The notes under the pieces were generated by a model. The model was not told where the DNA came from. It ran no database searches and saw only the letters and a program-made list of their open reading frames with translations. Positions 1 through 10,319 of a stretch of 64,000 nucleotides of DNA are shown here, piece by piece; the first letter of the stretch is position 1, and each line of letters opens with the position of its first letter. Where the stretch lies: contig JAWNGF010000002.1 in assembly GCA_037039685.1 (NCBI GenBank), positions 4,836,001-4,900,000 of the forward strand, written 5' to 3'. Position numbers and translations under genes: made by a program. The stretch comes from Ceratobasidium sp. AG-K (taxonomy: Eukaryota; Basidiomycota; Agaricomycetes; Cantharellales; Ceratobasidiaceae).

Positions 1-811
1 ATATGCATAGTCCTACATCGAGCAAAACTCGATTTGCATATTTTTTGTTTAATTCACTAGTAATTGAAACATGTACTGGCGCTGAGAATTGCGAAGGAGC
101 CACAGCGACATTGTCCTGCCGGAAGTGAGTAAGTTATTCCAAAATGAAGCATAGCCCTACCTTGAGGGTGGCCGTAACAAACATATGTTCCTAGGCGGCG
201 CTTTTTATGTGTAAGTCGGAACGGCCCTAGCGTTATGCGTGAAAAGTGGTTGTGCAAAAATGTGGTCAAGTCGAGAGTCACAAGATGGTCACATGACCTT
301 TGGTATCTCGATTCTCAAAGGTGTGTTTGATTTATCATCAATAAGTTATGGCTATGTGTTACAAAATGACTGAAAGGAATCAAAGTGAATGCTAAACTAC
401 ACGGATGCGAGTAGATATATATATAAATAGTAAGTGAGGTAATAATTTAACTTAAATGAGAAATAAATATGTTGTCCTTGCACAGGACGCTTCAAGCGTT
501 TTAGTGCTTGCCATTGAGGTACGTGAGGAAATAGACCAAGGATGGAAGATCAGACATCGTGATGTTGGTGTAGTTGGACAAGCGAGTGCTACGCAATTCG
601 TTAGTGGATGTTCAATGAGAACACAGGACTGATGCGCTCACCCAGAGTACTTGAGGGCTACAATCGGGCCCCTCCAGTCATGTCTAGCCTTTCCATGGGT
701 CAAAGAATCGACGGTACGGTTCGGCCGGGAGCCATCAGTGAGGAAGTTGGACCGGAAGAACACTTGGAGAGGGAACCGGAGGGCTTCGCCTATTCGATGT
801 ATTTAGTCAAA
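1..811. other. No gene recognised
   Basis: AT-rich left edge. Only short open frames occur, with no recognisable motif and no family-consistent splice chain. The part just before 812 probably holds the 3' UTR of the minus-strand MYND gene. I see no tRNA, repeat or mobile-element structure. Confidence 0.5.
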
Positions 812-1370
812 TCATTCAATGGCTGATGGGCTAACAAACATACCGCCAACGCCGGTCGAGACAATCATGCTAGCAATCTCGGCATCAGCTCCCAGGATAG
901 GAGCGAGCACAGGTTGCCAATCGACAACACCACCCTCATGAACCATTCCAAGCAGATTGACCTGAATCAACTTGGGGCGCTCCGAGTCAACCGAGAACAC
1001 CATTCCTAGAGGTAGCGCTTGATGAGTGCCATGTTGTCTTTCTATGCTGCGAAAACTTACCGTGGAAAGATGCTTTGGTCGTCTGGATCACCCGAGACGG
1101 TGCTTGGAGAGCCATGGGCGCGACACAAGGTTGCATGGGGGGCGAGGGAGTCGAGGAGCTGCTGGACGACCAGCTGGATTTGGGCACGCACTCGGCGCGA
1201 TGTCTAGGCCAGTCCATGGCCAAATGTTCAGGAGAGCAATACCATTGGTCTTCGCATCTGGGTGGGTGTAAGAACAATCAAATCCCCCACCCGGAGTTAA
1301 CTCACCGGGAACACCACGACGCGCAAAGGCTTCCGCACCAGCACCAATGATGGATTGCAGCAGTAGGCAT
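812..1370 (-). CDS. Small MYND-type zinc-finger protein
   Basis: Three exons are joined by eye. The first starts at ATG 1370 and carries closely spaced Cys residues. A GTGAGT...CAG intron follows with matching phase. The second exon gives CSRC, then WYCSPEH and DWPRHRAEC, the usual C-terminal half of a MYND finger; one Cys is replaced by His, as I recall from other fungal MYND fingers. A Ser/Pro-rich linker follows. A GTAAGT...TAG intron of about 55 nt leads in phase to a last exon beginning MVFSVDSERPKL and ending at 812. MYND fingers bind proline-rich partners. The protein has only about 150 residues with no SET or other catalytic domain, so its role is unknown. It could be the remnant of a larger family member. 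Confidence 0.6.
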
Positions 1371-2261
1371 ATCGTGTTTATTCGTTAAGTTAGATTAAGT
1401 CTATTAGTCTATGCAGCCGACACAGTCGTGAGGATCGTTGACCAAACCCGAACCGAGAAGTAGAACCCAGAGAGAAGATACGAAGAAATGTGAGGAAGTG
1501 AGAACTCATCGACGACACGTTTATAAACATATGTTGGCTATGCCAGCTAAGCCTAAAGGCCATGCAAGTCTACTCGGGTAGACTCTGAGGCCCTGCACCA
1601 TCGGCGATCTACGGAATGCTGTCAGCTAGTTCAATACAGGCCACAAGCGCTAATGTTCCTGGAACTGTATTACCAATTGCAGCATCGCCACGCTATCATC
1701 AGGGTCCGGTGGCAGGGCGGGTTTTTTGTGCACAGCGAACCGATGCACTTTCCTCGGAATCCTCGGAAACGGACAGCTTTATCATCTGTTTCGGGCATTG
1801 TTCATACAACATCGGGCAATATTCGCGCTATGTTTACGCCCGATAAGGCTTGAATTGATATCCGCTCAACATTGGAGAAAACTGGCGAGACATCAAAAGA
1901 ACGTTCCGCCACATGTTGACTCAGTTTTCCAGACCGTTTTTGCAGCTTTAATGACGCGTTTCTTCCTGCGCTCATGTGCTTTGAGCGTCGGCGCGAAATG
2001 TAGAGCAACGCCAGTATGGTTTCGCCGGACCCGTTACATGCAATATACTCCCGCCCGATCACCACGCAGAGCCAGCTTGATCAATTCCTGTCAATTCCTT
2101 CATTCCGCTTGCTCGCAATTGGCGGCGGCGGTTGTCCCGGTCCCAACTCATTTCCTACAATTGTATAGTTCGTCCGGGGGTACAATTCTACATACAATCG
2201 CCGGAATGTCCGTTACAACTCCAGGAAGCCGGATTAGCATGTCTATAACATTACAATCCGA
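1371..2261. other. Intergenic, no supported gene
   Basis: The stretch lies upstream of the MYND gene and downstream of the PQ-loop gene. The longest open frame (plus, 1726-2265) has no motif, signal peptide or codon pattern that I trust, so I treat the interval as promoter and 3' UTR sequence. Confidence 0.4.
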
Positions 2262-3550
2262 TTAGTCCTGGTCAACCTCCTTCATTTGCTGTGCACAAAT
2301 CTGTCGGGATTGAACTACCGCAATTGCTTCGGCGAGTGCAATCTGGCCTCCATGCAGTTGCCCGCCAGACTCGATGTCGTTGGTTGAACCTGATGTCGCA
2401 GCAGCAGCTTCAGCCTCCCGGGCCCGTCGTCTCTTGGCAATGGGGTTGAGAATGACAGCAGCTAGGACGACGACTCCGTCGAGAACCTGAACAAGGGTTT
2501 AAAAAAATCCGCACGGGTGTCTGAGATACATACCACTACAAGTATGTATGACACAGCTGCAACACTATCAAATTGTGCTTGGAAAACCAAAGACAATACG
2601 CTAAAAACGCCTCCCAGCATGTCGGTAGACATAAATAGCATGGAGATACCTGTCCAAGTAGTTCAATGATGATTGACAGCTAAACATCAAGGTCGAGGCT
2701 CACCGACCACTTCTTTACGCTTCCATATCTCCCAGTATTGAGGTCTGTCCGACCATGTTAGTGTAAACTAGACATTAAATGAGATTGACTCACAGGAGGC
2801 CTAGAGCAATTAGCAGGGCACTCATAATCCCAAATACTCGGGTAGGCCACTCATTACCCGCTCTATCCGACCGCTAGTTAGTAGGAAAGTTGGTGAATGT
2901 AGGATCGCGCTCCTAGCGCCGAGAAAAATAACACTTGCCCGGACAACCAGTGATAAACCAACTTCAAATCCGGCCATGGCAACGAGGAAAGCCGTGTAGA
3001 GAGCTGCACAGTATGCGACCGATTTTTTAGAGCCGTAATACAGGCACTATGTCATTCGTCAGAATTGATTCAAAACCCCTCACGACATCGACTTACTTGG
3101 ATCCAGGACAAGGCAGCAAGCGCTCCGAAGAGTTGTGGCTGTAGTATAATCTATAGAACAATAAGGCGGACGGCAAAGACGGACAACAGCACAACTTACG
3201 GGTATACTGATGTTTTGAACAATCGCGTAAACACCCAAAAACCATGCTGAGAGTGCCCAGATAAACCTGGTGGCGATAAATTAATTTCTTACCATTACAA
3301 CACCCACGTAACTTACATCAACCATGGTGATAGTCCCTCTGTGGACTTTTCGCGAAAACTCTTAACGACTTGTGGCACTGCGAGGTCCAGACCGATCAAA
3401 ATGTGTGTCCTGTCATTTTACGATGATCACTTGCCTAGTTGTGCAGTCCACAAGACAGTGCCTAATAACAGTCAGTAATGGTCTTCCAATGGCCCTGAGG
3501 AACCTACCAATGGTGGCAAGGATGTTCTCCGCGGCCTCATTTACTGGCAT
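2262..3550 (-). CDS. PQ-loop repeat membrane transporter-like protein
   Basis: At least seven exons, each joined in phase, give a multi-span membrane protein with two PQ-loop motifs. The first is VPQVVKSFREKSTEGLSPW (exon 3, 3317-3377). The second is LLPQYWEIWKRKEVVGIS (2.7-2.8 kb), followed by STDMLGGVFS and LVVVLDGVVVLAAVILNP. The C-terminus is a hydrophilic Ala/Glu-rich tail ending at 2262. PQ-loop proteins include vacuolar basic amino-acid exporters (Ypq type), cystinosin and SWEET sugar carriers; the substrate here cannot be told. The start at 3550 is chosen because it opens directly into the first exon; an in-frame ATG at 3595 is the alternative. Exon 2 is a 27-nt micro-exon (3435-3461), and the intron after it has a GC donor (gcaagt). 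Confidence 0.8.
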
Positions 3551-4104
3551 GACGGGAGCCGACGAGAGGGTGCTCCCGAGGCAGGTTCGAGCCAAGACGG
3601 CATTTGTACGCTCGATGTTGCCGTAAGCGCTCTCGTGAGGAGAGATCTTAAATTGGCTCAGGAGTCAGTGGGATCGCGTAAACCGTCATGGGTTCTGGTG
3701 GGGTTTCGCCAAATCAATCCACCGGTAAACTTTTACCAAACCTGGCGTATAAGATTCCACTTACTGCTGGTCGTGCGACTCAATCTTCACCTCCAGATCT
3801 TGCTTGCGCCTACCCCAGACCAAGAATCGGAACCCAAGCGACGGTCGCAGTGGGTCACGCCTAACGTGATTGAGAGCTTGGCTGGCTCGATTCCCCGGAA
3901 GCTCACGTCAGAGTTGCCGATTCGTAGCCCAAACGAATGGCTCAGTGAGCTCGGCAGTTTCAATAGGGAGTAATGGAACATTTCAATGGAAGAGAAGCCG
4001 ATTTACAACTTGTAAATCGCTTCTCTTCGAAGCGATCAAGCGAAAGCGCCTAGCGCTAACGGTATATATCACGTGAGTATCCCAATATCAAGTTTTATAC
4101 CACG
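3551..4104. other. Divergent promoter region
   Basis: The interval separates the divergently transcribed PQ-loop (minus) and methyltransferase (plus) genes and so should hold both promoters. Its one striking structure is the palindrome listed separately at 3991-4026. A GGTATATATC sequence near 4060 is TATA-like and about 45 nt upstream of the methyltransferase ATG. Confidence 0.4.
3991..4026. repeat. Near-perfect 36-bp palindrome
   Basis: Two arms of 17 bases (8 + 9) pair perfectly around one central base, with a single unpaired C in the left arm at 3999. The right arm ends in GCTTCTCT and the left begins AGAGAAGC. It lies about 80 bp upstream of the methyltransferase ATG at 4105. It could be a dyad operator site, a hairpin in the 5' UTR or a small transposon scar. 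Confidence 0.7.
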
Positions 4105-5100
4105 ATGGACGTTATACCCAAGCACAATAAAACATACGAGACCAAGCAATACTGGCGAGTGAATTGAGATCGGACTTGGTCCTTTGCCCCCGCTGAATCA
4201 GGATTGCAGGGATGAGAGGTATCAGACCGAAGAAGGCCGACAGACCTTTGATTGGTTCAAGTCGTACAAGGACATCAAGGAAATACTCGACAGCTACATA
4301 CCTAGCCGTGATGCACGCATAATGATGCTCGGCTGCGGCAACTCTTCGTTATCTGAGGACGTATGCGTATTCAATTGTGTTCTGTTAGCGTATCGGAACT
4401 GAAAGACGGCACGGCAGATGTATCAGGATGGGTATCATAATATTATCAATATCGACGTGAGTTATTCACTTGGTGTACGGCGTGGAGTAACCGCCTGGTT
4501 ACCTTATTGGTAGTTTTCTGCTGTGGTGATTGAACATATGCGCTCGATCCAACCTCATATGAAGTGTGCGTGACATTGGCCTGGCCAGTCAAAGCAATGC
4601 GCTTAGGGTCCGTAGGGTTAGAGATGGACGTCCGAGATCTCAAGTTTGAAGGGGAAACGTTTGATGTTTTGATTGATAAGGGTGAGCGAATTTAGCCATC
4701 CATTCATACAAAGCAGCTAAGAGTGTGCTAGGGACAATGGATGCCATGCTAACTGGAACCTCGGATGTTTGGGTAAATCGGCTTGTACGATCGCGTTACG
4801 CTGTACTCAACTTGTCTCTTCCTAGAATCCGTCCCCCGAGATAGTCGATAACTGCGAGAGAGAAGCAGCGGAAGCAGTCCGGTTTGTAGCCTCAGAATGT
4901 TCAAGCTATAGCCAAAGTTGTCTAATGTTATTCGCCAACCTATCAGTGTTTTGCGACCAGGCGGGAAGTTCATATATTTGACGTTTGGGCAGCCTCACTT
5001 TCGTCGCCGTTATCTGACGCATCCAGGATGTTCCCTCGAGGTTCGCGAGCTTGGAGATGCATTTCACTACTATTTATATGTAATGACCAAGGACTCATAG
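4105..5100 (+). CDS. EEF1A-KMT4/METTL13-like protein methyltransferase
   Basis: Class I SAM-dependent methyltransferase of about 210 residues in seven exons. The N-terminus reads YW-DERYQTEE, then QTFDWFKSY, the entry motif of the METTL13/EEF1AKMT4/CSKMT group. Motif I is MLGCGNSSLSE. Later motifs are FDVLIDKGTMDAML and VLRPGGKFIYLTFGQPHFRR, and the C-terminus is FHYYLYVMTKDS. Homologues methylate lysines of elongation factor eEF1A; the target here is inferred from family only. The first intron is best placed with a GC donor (exon ends at 4154, intron begins gcgagt), because this rebuilds YWDERY. An alternative GTGAAT donor breaks the frame. The start at 4105 is the first ATG before the conserved block. 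Confidence 0.8.
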
Positions 5101-5267
5101 ATACGTAATGCTCATTGGCGCATTCATTTAGCGCTAACCGAATCGTCTAACCATTGAACTGGAACCTTGTATCGGGTATCAAATTATGCTTGTATGATCA
5201 AGCAGTATTAGACTCACCAAGTTGCACTGGCAAGCGGTTATGAACGTATTAACTCGATTGCATCTGG

Positions 5268-8200
5268 TTATATTGCATGAAATGCATACCGGCAGTCAAC
5301 TGCTTCCTTGCGAACGGCTCTTTTCCGGTCATCCAAGACCTGTCCAAGTTGCCGAATAACTTGGTTTCTGTACGGGTGAAGCACGTCATAACGCAACGCA
5401 CTAGGCAACATAGCCAGCAATTGCAGTGCACAGATTTGTACACTCTACGGCCAGCCGAAGGCTAAATTGAGTGGATTTCGTCTACAACGGATTGGATATT
5501 GGCGTACCATGTTAGTTCCCCCCGAGCTTTGGGAATTAGATAGCGAGGCTTTGACGAGTGAGCTTGCATGTTCTGCGAGTGGGCCTGTATTGCTGGCGCC
5601 AAGGTCTGCAGCGTCCTTGGCGACTTGAATTAGAGTCTCGAAGATGTTGATGCGCAATTCGGTGTCCTCTAAGCTCAACCCTCGCAAAAGAATTGGCATA
5701 AGCTAAATGCGAGGGGTACCCATTAATAAAGTAACCCGAATGGTGAATAAAAACGCGTACAGTTGGAAGATGTTCTGCATATGTAGCTTTTGGGACTGCC
5801 TTAATGAGGGAAGCCAAGGCAACCAGGTATGCATCTTGAAGGTGCGAGTCTGTATATCATTGGATCGAATTTAGCTGCGTCCTCGAGAATAGGCCACATA
5901 CCTTTGGACTCTCTGAATCCAGAAATAACTAGTGGCAATATGCGCGAACAAAGTCTTTGGAGTGCAAATAGCTAGTAGTATATTTCTATTGATTGCGTGA
6001 TGTTCGTTCCCAGTTGAATGGACTTACCCGGACAGATGCATAATTCATTTTTGACAACACACCGTCGTTATTCAGCGCCACATCCCCAATGGCTTTTCCA
6101 ACGTGACGTCCAATTTGGGGATCTTCCAGGAGCGCAAAAAGACGATCAATGTACTGCTCTGCCCTTCCGTCTGCTTGTACAATCAGGGCTCGGGCCACCT
6201 TTGAATATAGTTTAGATAGTCTCTTTTCATGAAAAATTGCGCACTACTAACCGCGACCCACATCCTGAGTACACGAATTCGAAGTCGCTTCATTTGCCTT
6301 GGGTTATTTGCAATCTCCCTCCACGAGTTCGGTAGGTAGTCTTCGATCAGTGACCTCGATTCTGGTTGGTGATGAACATAAAGCGTAGCAACTAGTTGGT
6401 TGAAGTACATACCTGAGACATGCTTATTAACGAGAGAGGATACCAATTGCATGGCAGTAGTTGCCTGCGAGTCACTTGTCGACTCATTGTTGCACCACTC
6501 GACTAGGGAGACTAGGGTCTGAGACAAGTCATCAAAAGGCAAATTTGTCTAAATAAACTGCAAATGAATGAATGACGCAACGCTACTCTAATCGATCGTA
6601 CCTCAGGTCGTAATGGGACTATGGAGGCGGTAAGGAGGCTAATAAGATTTCGTTGTTCCGAAGAGGCCGTATTCTGTGAATAAAACAATTAATTGAGGCA
6701 TGTATGTCCGTTCAAGACCTACTTCAAAAGGCCTAAACTCGGATTGTGCTGGCAGTCTAGAGGCTAGGAGATCGGTTGCGCGGCCTTCGTAGAACAGCCT
6801 TGACACAGCACTAACAAAATTTGCTTGCTTCCTGAACACGATTGATTAAGCAGTGACCGAGCTCTAATTATAGGTGGAAAACTCACGCAGCAGGAGTAGA
6901 ACGTATTACCGTGGAAATGATTGTCGCGGCTATGGGTAAAACCTTTGGATGAGTGGCTGCTTCTTGACTTGGGGTGGTTGTGATCGAGCCCTTCACTATG
7001 GTCACTAGTAACGTCGGCAATAGGCGTTCCAAGTACTTTGGGATATCCATATGCCCAGCTTCTACCTTGCGTACGAGCGCGTTCAAAATCGCCTTTAACA
7101 GTGCATGTACATAGGCGCCGGCACATTCTCGATCTTCTGGTGTCGACCCACACACAATTTCAACTTTTGTCGAAAGCCTAATGACCAGCACCTCAAATAG
7201 GGTGGGAGCCTCGCAGAGCGCCGCAAGGGCTGAAAGTGTTGCCCAGTACTTTGCGCGCTCTTCATCAGCATCTCTGGCCGGAGCCTGGTCAGGAAGGGAG
7301 GTGAAGAGCATCGGAAGAGTGCTTTCTTCCACTAGCTTTGGAGCTACAATAGATATTGCATTCAGAACCTGCAAAGCAATCGGCCTAATATGGTATAAGC
7401 AGCTGGGATAGTGTTACATTGCATACACACCGAAGATCCTCTAGCTCATCCTCTTCGGCACCGAGAAGTTCATTGAGGTTATGCACAGTGAAAGCTAATT
7501 CTTCCGCAGACAATACCCCCTCCATGCGCGCCAATTGAAGTAGACCACTGAGCGCGGAACCACGGGACACTTTTGCTTTCAGGCCAGAAGTTAGTGCACC
7601 GAGCGTAGCGTCCTTGTCAGTCTCTAGCAGCCTTTTTGCCGCATCGCGATTGGGTCCATCCGGGAGTTCTTGAGCGACATGCAGAATGTCTCTAAGTGCG
7701 GCAAGGATGGGGTCACGATGGGATATTTCGTTCGGATCTTGGAACTGTTTCAAGAGGAAAGGGATGACACGACTAAGAGTGTATGCGCATATTGGTGCTA
7801 CAGCCAAGCGAGTGAGCTGAATGTATGCCAAACTGATCTCAACTTACGAGTCGTGGCCAAGCATGCGTTCACAATTTTGATTGCGTGCTGCGCTTGACTC
7901 TTTTCGGGCTCCCGCAAAATGCGTAAGCACTCAGTGATCACCTCTTCAGTTAGCTCGTCGGTGCCTTTCGTAGTCAACCCGGATGGCTCATCGCGGCCTA
8001 GGGTGAGAAGCAGTGTTGTGAGCGCACTGACAGCCTTGTCGGCGGTTTCGGCATCGAGTGGTTGGAAGATCTTGTGGTTGGGGTTGGTTATAGAGCCATG
8101 ATAAAAGTATTATAACCTACTTCGAGTTTGAAGGACGACCACATTTGTGATGCAAAGCTCTTCGCTACCGCCGGTCCATACACGGGTAAACATATGCTCA

Positions 8201-9455
8201 TTGTTCTCAAGGTATCTCGCTGCCAAACGGGTGCTTATATGAGTGAGCCAGAATAGCCACCGGTTGGTAGGGCCTACCTTTGTGGATCCGGCAGTCGCAG
8301 ACAGCTTTTCCAAGAATAATGGAAGAGCCAGCGGCCCAAACCGAGGGGTAGCCGAGAGGCAATCGCTTTGCAAGAACAAATTAGGGCATAATTTACGAGT
8401 GGCCGGTCTAATTGCGTACCGAAGAGCAGACTTTAGGTCTTCTGTTGTGATTCCATAGGGATCATTTGGTGGAGGTTTGAAAGTGATTGGAAAATAACAG
8501 AACGTGATATCGAACAAATCCTTTGGGCTCATTTAGTGGATCGGGGGTTAACGAGATATTTTCACTTACATCGACATGCTTGGTAATGTCAAACTCGAGA
8601 ATGATTACTTTAGCAATGTTGAACGCCAAAAGCAAATTTCTTGGATCTTTTTCTCCTTCTGCTATCTTGATGTACCCAGGCAGAAACAAAGCAAGCGACC
8701 GAAGAGCTAGAACAAAGTAATCCGAAAAATAACGACATACTGACCGTCACAAGATAACTCACCAGCCAAATGCTTGGCAAGCAATGCATCTATAACCCTG
8801 AAAACAACGTACCGCACCGACTGGCTGAGTGATTTCATGGAAACATGTTCTACCACCCTATATGTCGACCGAAATTAGTTGCATGTTAGCTAGAGGAGAT
8901 GTCACGGATCCACGTACGAACGAGCAGTGTCGGTCGCCTCGTTTACACCAAACGTTGGGAGAGACGTTAAGGTAAGAATTCCGTCGATTGCTGGTGTAAT
9001 CGTATCTGCGTCCTGTATCTTTTCGCAATAGAACGTGGTTAGGACCCGGGCTAAATGGTCAACATATAATTGTGGTTAGGGGAAGCGTGATTAAGTCGCG
9101 GATTGAACGGAAACCGACTCGATTGCTTGTTGATACGTTCAGGCTGGCACCGAGAAATAGCGCTCGATAGAAGCTTTATCCCTTCGAATAGATTAAGCCC
9201 TTAGTAGTTGATATTACTAGCACGGTCGGGACGCACCTTTCTCCCTGATCCTGCCGTCCTCGCTTGTCAAATACTCTCCCAGAGACTTTACAATATGCAG
9301 TAAAGTTATAGATTGGTTGTCGATACCTAAACGGAGGATGTGCTTCATACTTTTAGTACACATATAAATCATTACTTACTTTGAACCAGCTCCTCGAGTG
9401 ACCCTTCCCCTTCAGTAGCAACGTAAGTCCGGACGAGCTCTTGACATCGTTCCAT
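5268..9455 (-). CDS. MMS19: MMS19 (Met18) cytosolic Fe-S assembly/NER protein
   Basis: A large multi-exon HEAT-repeat protein of roughly 1,000 residues. It starts at 9455 (MERCQELVRTYVATEGE), followed by the N-terminal signature VKSLGEYLTSEDGR. The middle holds CYFPITFKPPPNDPYGITTED (near 8.5 kb), the most diagnostic MMS19 segment, and PDQAPARDADEERAKYW (near 7.3 kb). The C-terminal HEAT block reads LPSALRYDVLHPYRN and VLDDRKRAVRKEAVD, ending at 5268. MMS19 is the targeting subunit of the cytosolic iron-sulfur assembly complex with CIAO1 and MIP18 homologues. It delivers clusters to DNA polymerases, primase and XPD-type helicases; in yeast Met18 loss causes methionine auxotrophy and UV sensitivity. 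Introns are short and in phase wherever I checked, and I saw no disabling change. Confidence 0.88.
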
Positions 9456-9943
9456 TCTCTAATATCGAAAAGAACACTGCAATAGATTGATTTGACTCGA
9501 CACATAAGACCCCAATATTCAATAGATGTATAACCAACCTGGATGGACGTCCAAAATGAGACTTTCAAGCGCCGAGCGCCTGAACCCGACGATCCCGATC
9601 GTCCCACGTGAGTGCCCCATTAAATTTATTTCCATCCATGAGAGTCCATTTTGCAGACTTCGGCTTTAGAATCGAAACTTCGCCAGTTTAGCGTCTTGAA
9701 ATCGATTGCTCTGCGTTTTAGACTATGTTCGGCCAGAAATCCCCGGAGCATGGATCCCGAGTCGGAGGTTTAAACTTGTGGGGAAGATGAATCTCTTGAC
9801 TAGAAGTCATATCTTGCAGGGAAATACAAAGCTGGAACGTACAAAAAAGGGCATATTCTTAAGGAGTACAAACCCAGTAATTTGTTGCCTACAGTCACCA
9901 TAGCAAATAGTAAGGTATTCCCAACCCGAGCGAGCACAATCAC
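9456..9943. other. MMS19 promoter side, nothing recognised
   Basis: Upstream of MMS19. Short open frames only. A further exon of the unidentified minus-strand gene at 9944-10319 may lie here, since that gene's last recognisable exon ends at a donor-like GTGATT, but I could not place one. Confidence 0.3.
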
Positions 9944-10319
9944 CCACCAATACTCCAATGGATAATTTCAATAATGCGGAGACGCAGGAAAGGATCCCGA
10001 ACCCCCGATGGTGCCATCTCTATCGCCTGCGGACACGAGGCTAGGCATGTGAGTTCTTTTAGGGGGGGACCGTAGACCCTGTACCGGTGTCAGCTCAAAC
10101 GTGGATGTACGTTGGCCGGATCGCGCAACAATTCTGCATATTGCCTAATCGTTTCGCCTGGGTTATATGCAAATGCCTCGAGAACAGTCGTCGTGTGTAT
10201 ACCAGGGATCAAGCACGAAGTACAAATAGAGGAGCGCAGGGTACGCTAGCATGAGCCAACATCGACCATGCACAATCTGTAGCCCGAAGAATATCGCCAA
10301 GATCATCATCGATGATACC
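9944..10319 (-). CDS. Unidentified spliced coding fragment
   Basis: Three minus-strand segments join with canonical borders and matching phase: 10224-10319 (GIIDDDLGDILRATDCAWS..., ending before GTACTT), 10111-10176 (22 codons, AFAYNPGETIRQYAELL...), and 9944-10026 (AIEMAPSGVRDPFLRLRIIE...). Introns are 47 and about 84 nt. Composition looks coding and globular, with predicted helices and conserved-looking Pro/Gly turns, but I recognise no family. Neither the start nor the stop is visible: the first segment begins after a CCAG acceptor, and the last ends at a possible GTGATT donor. It may be part of an intact gene with hard-to-see terminal exons, or the relic of one. Confidence 0.4.

Noticed and set aside
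1726..2265. 179-codon plus-strand ORF
   Set aside because: No motif, signal or family pattern; overlaps the end of the well-supported PQ-loop gene on the other strand by composition only.
3575..3605. GGTTCGAGCC string resembling a tRNA B box
   Set aside because: No A box at the right distance and no pairing acceptor stem; the sequence lies at the 5' side of the PQ-loop gene.
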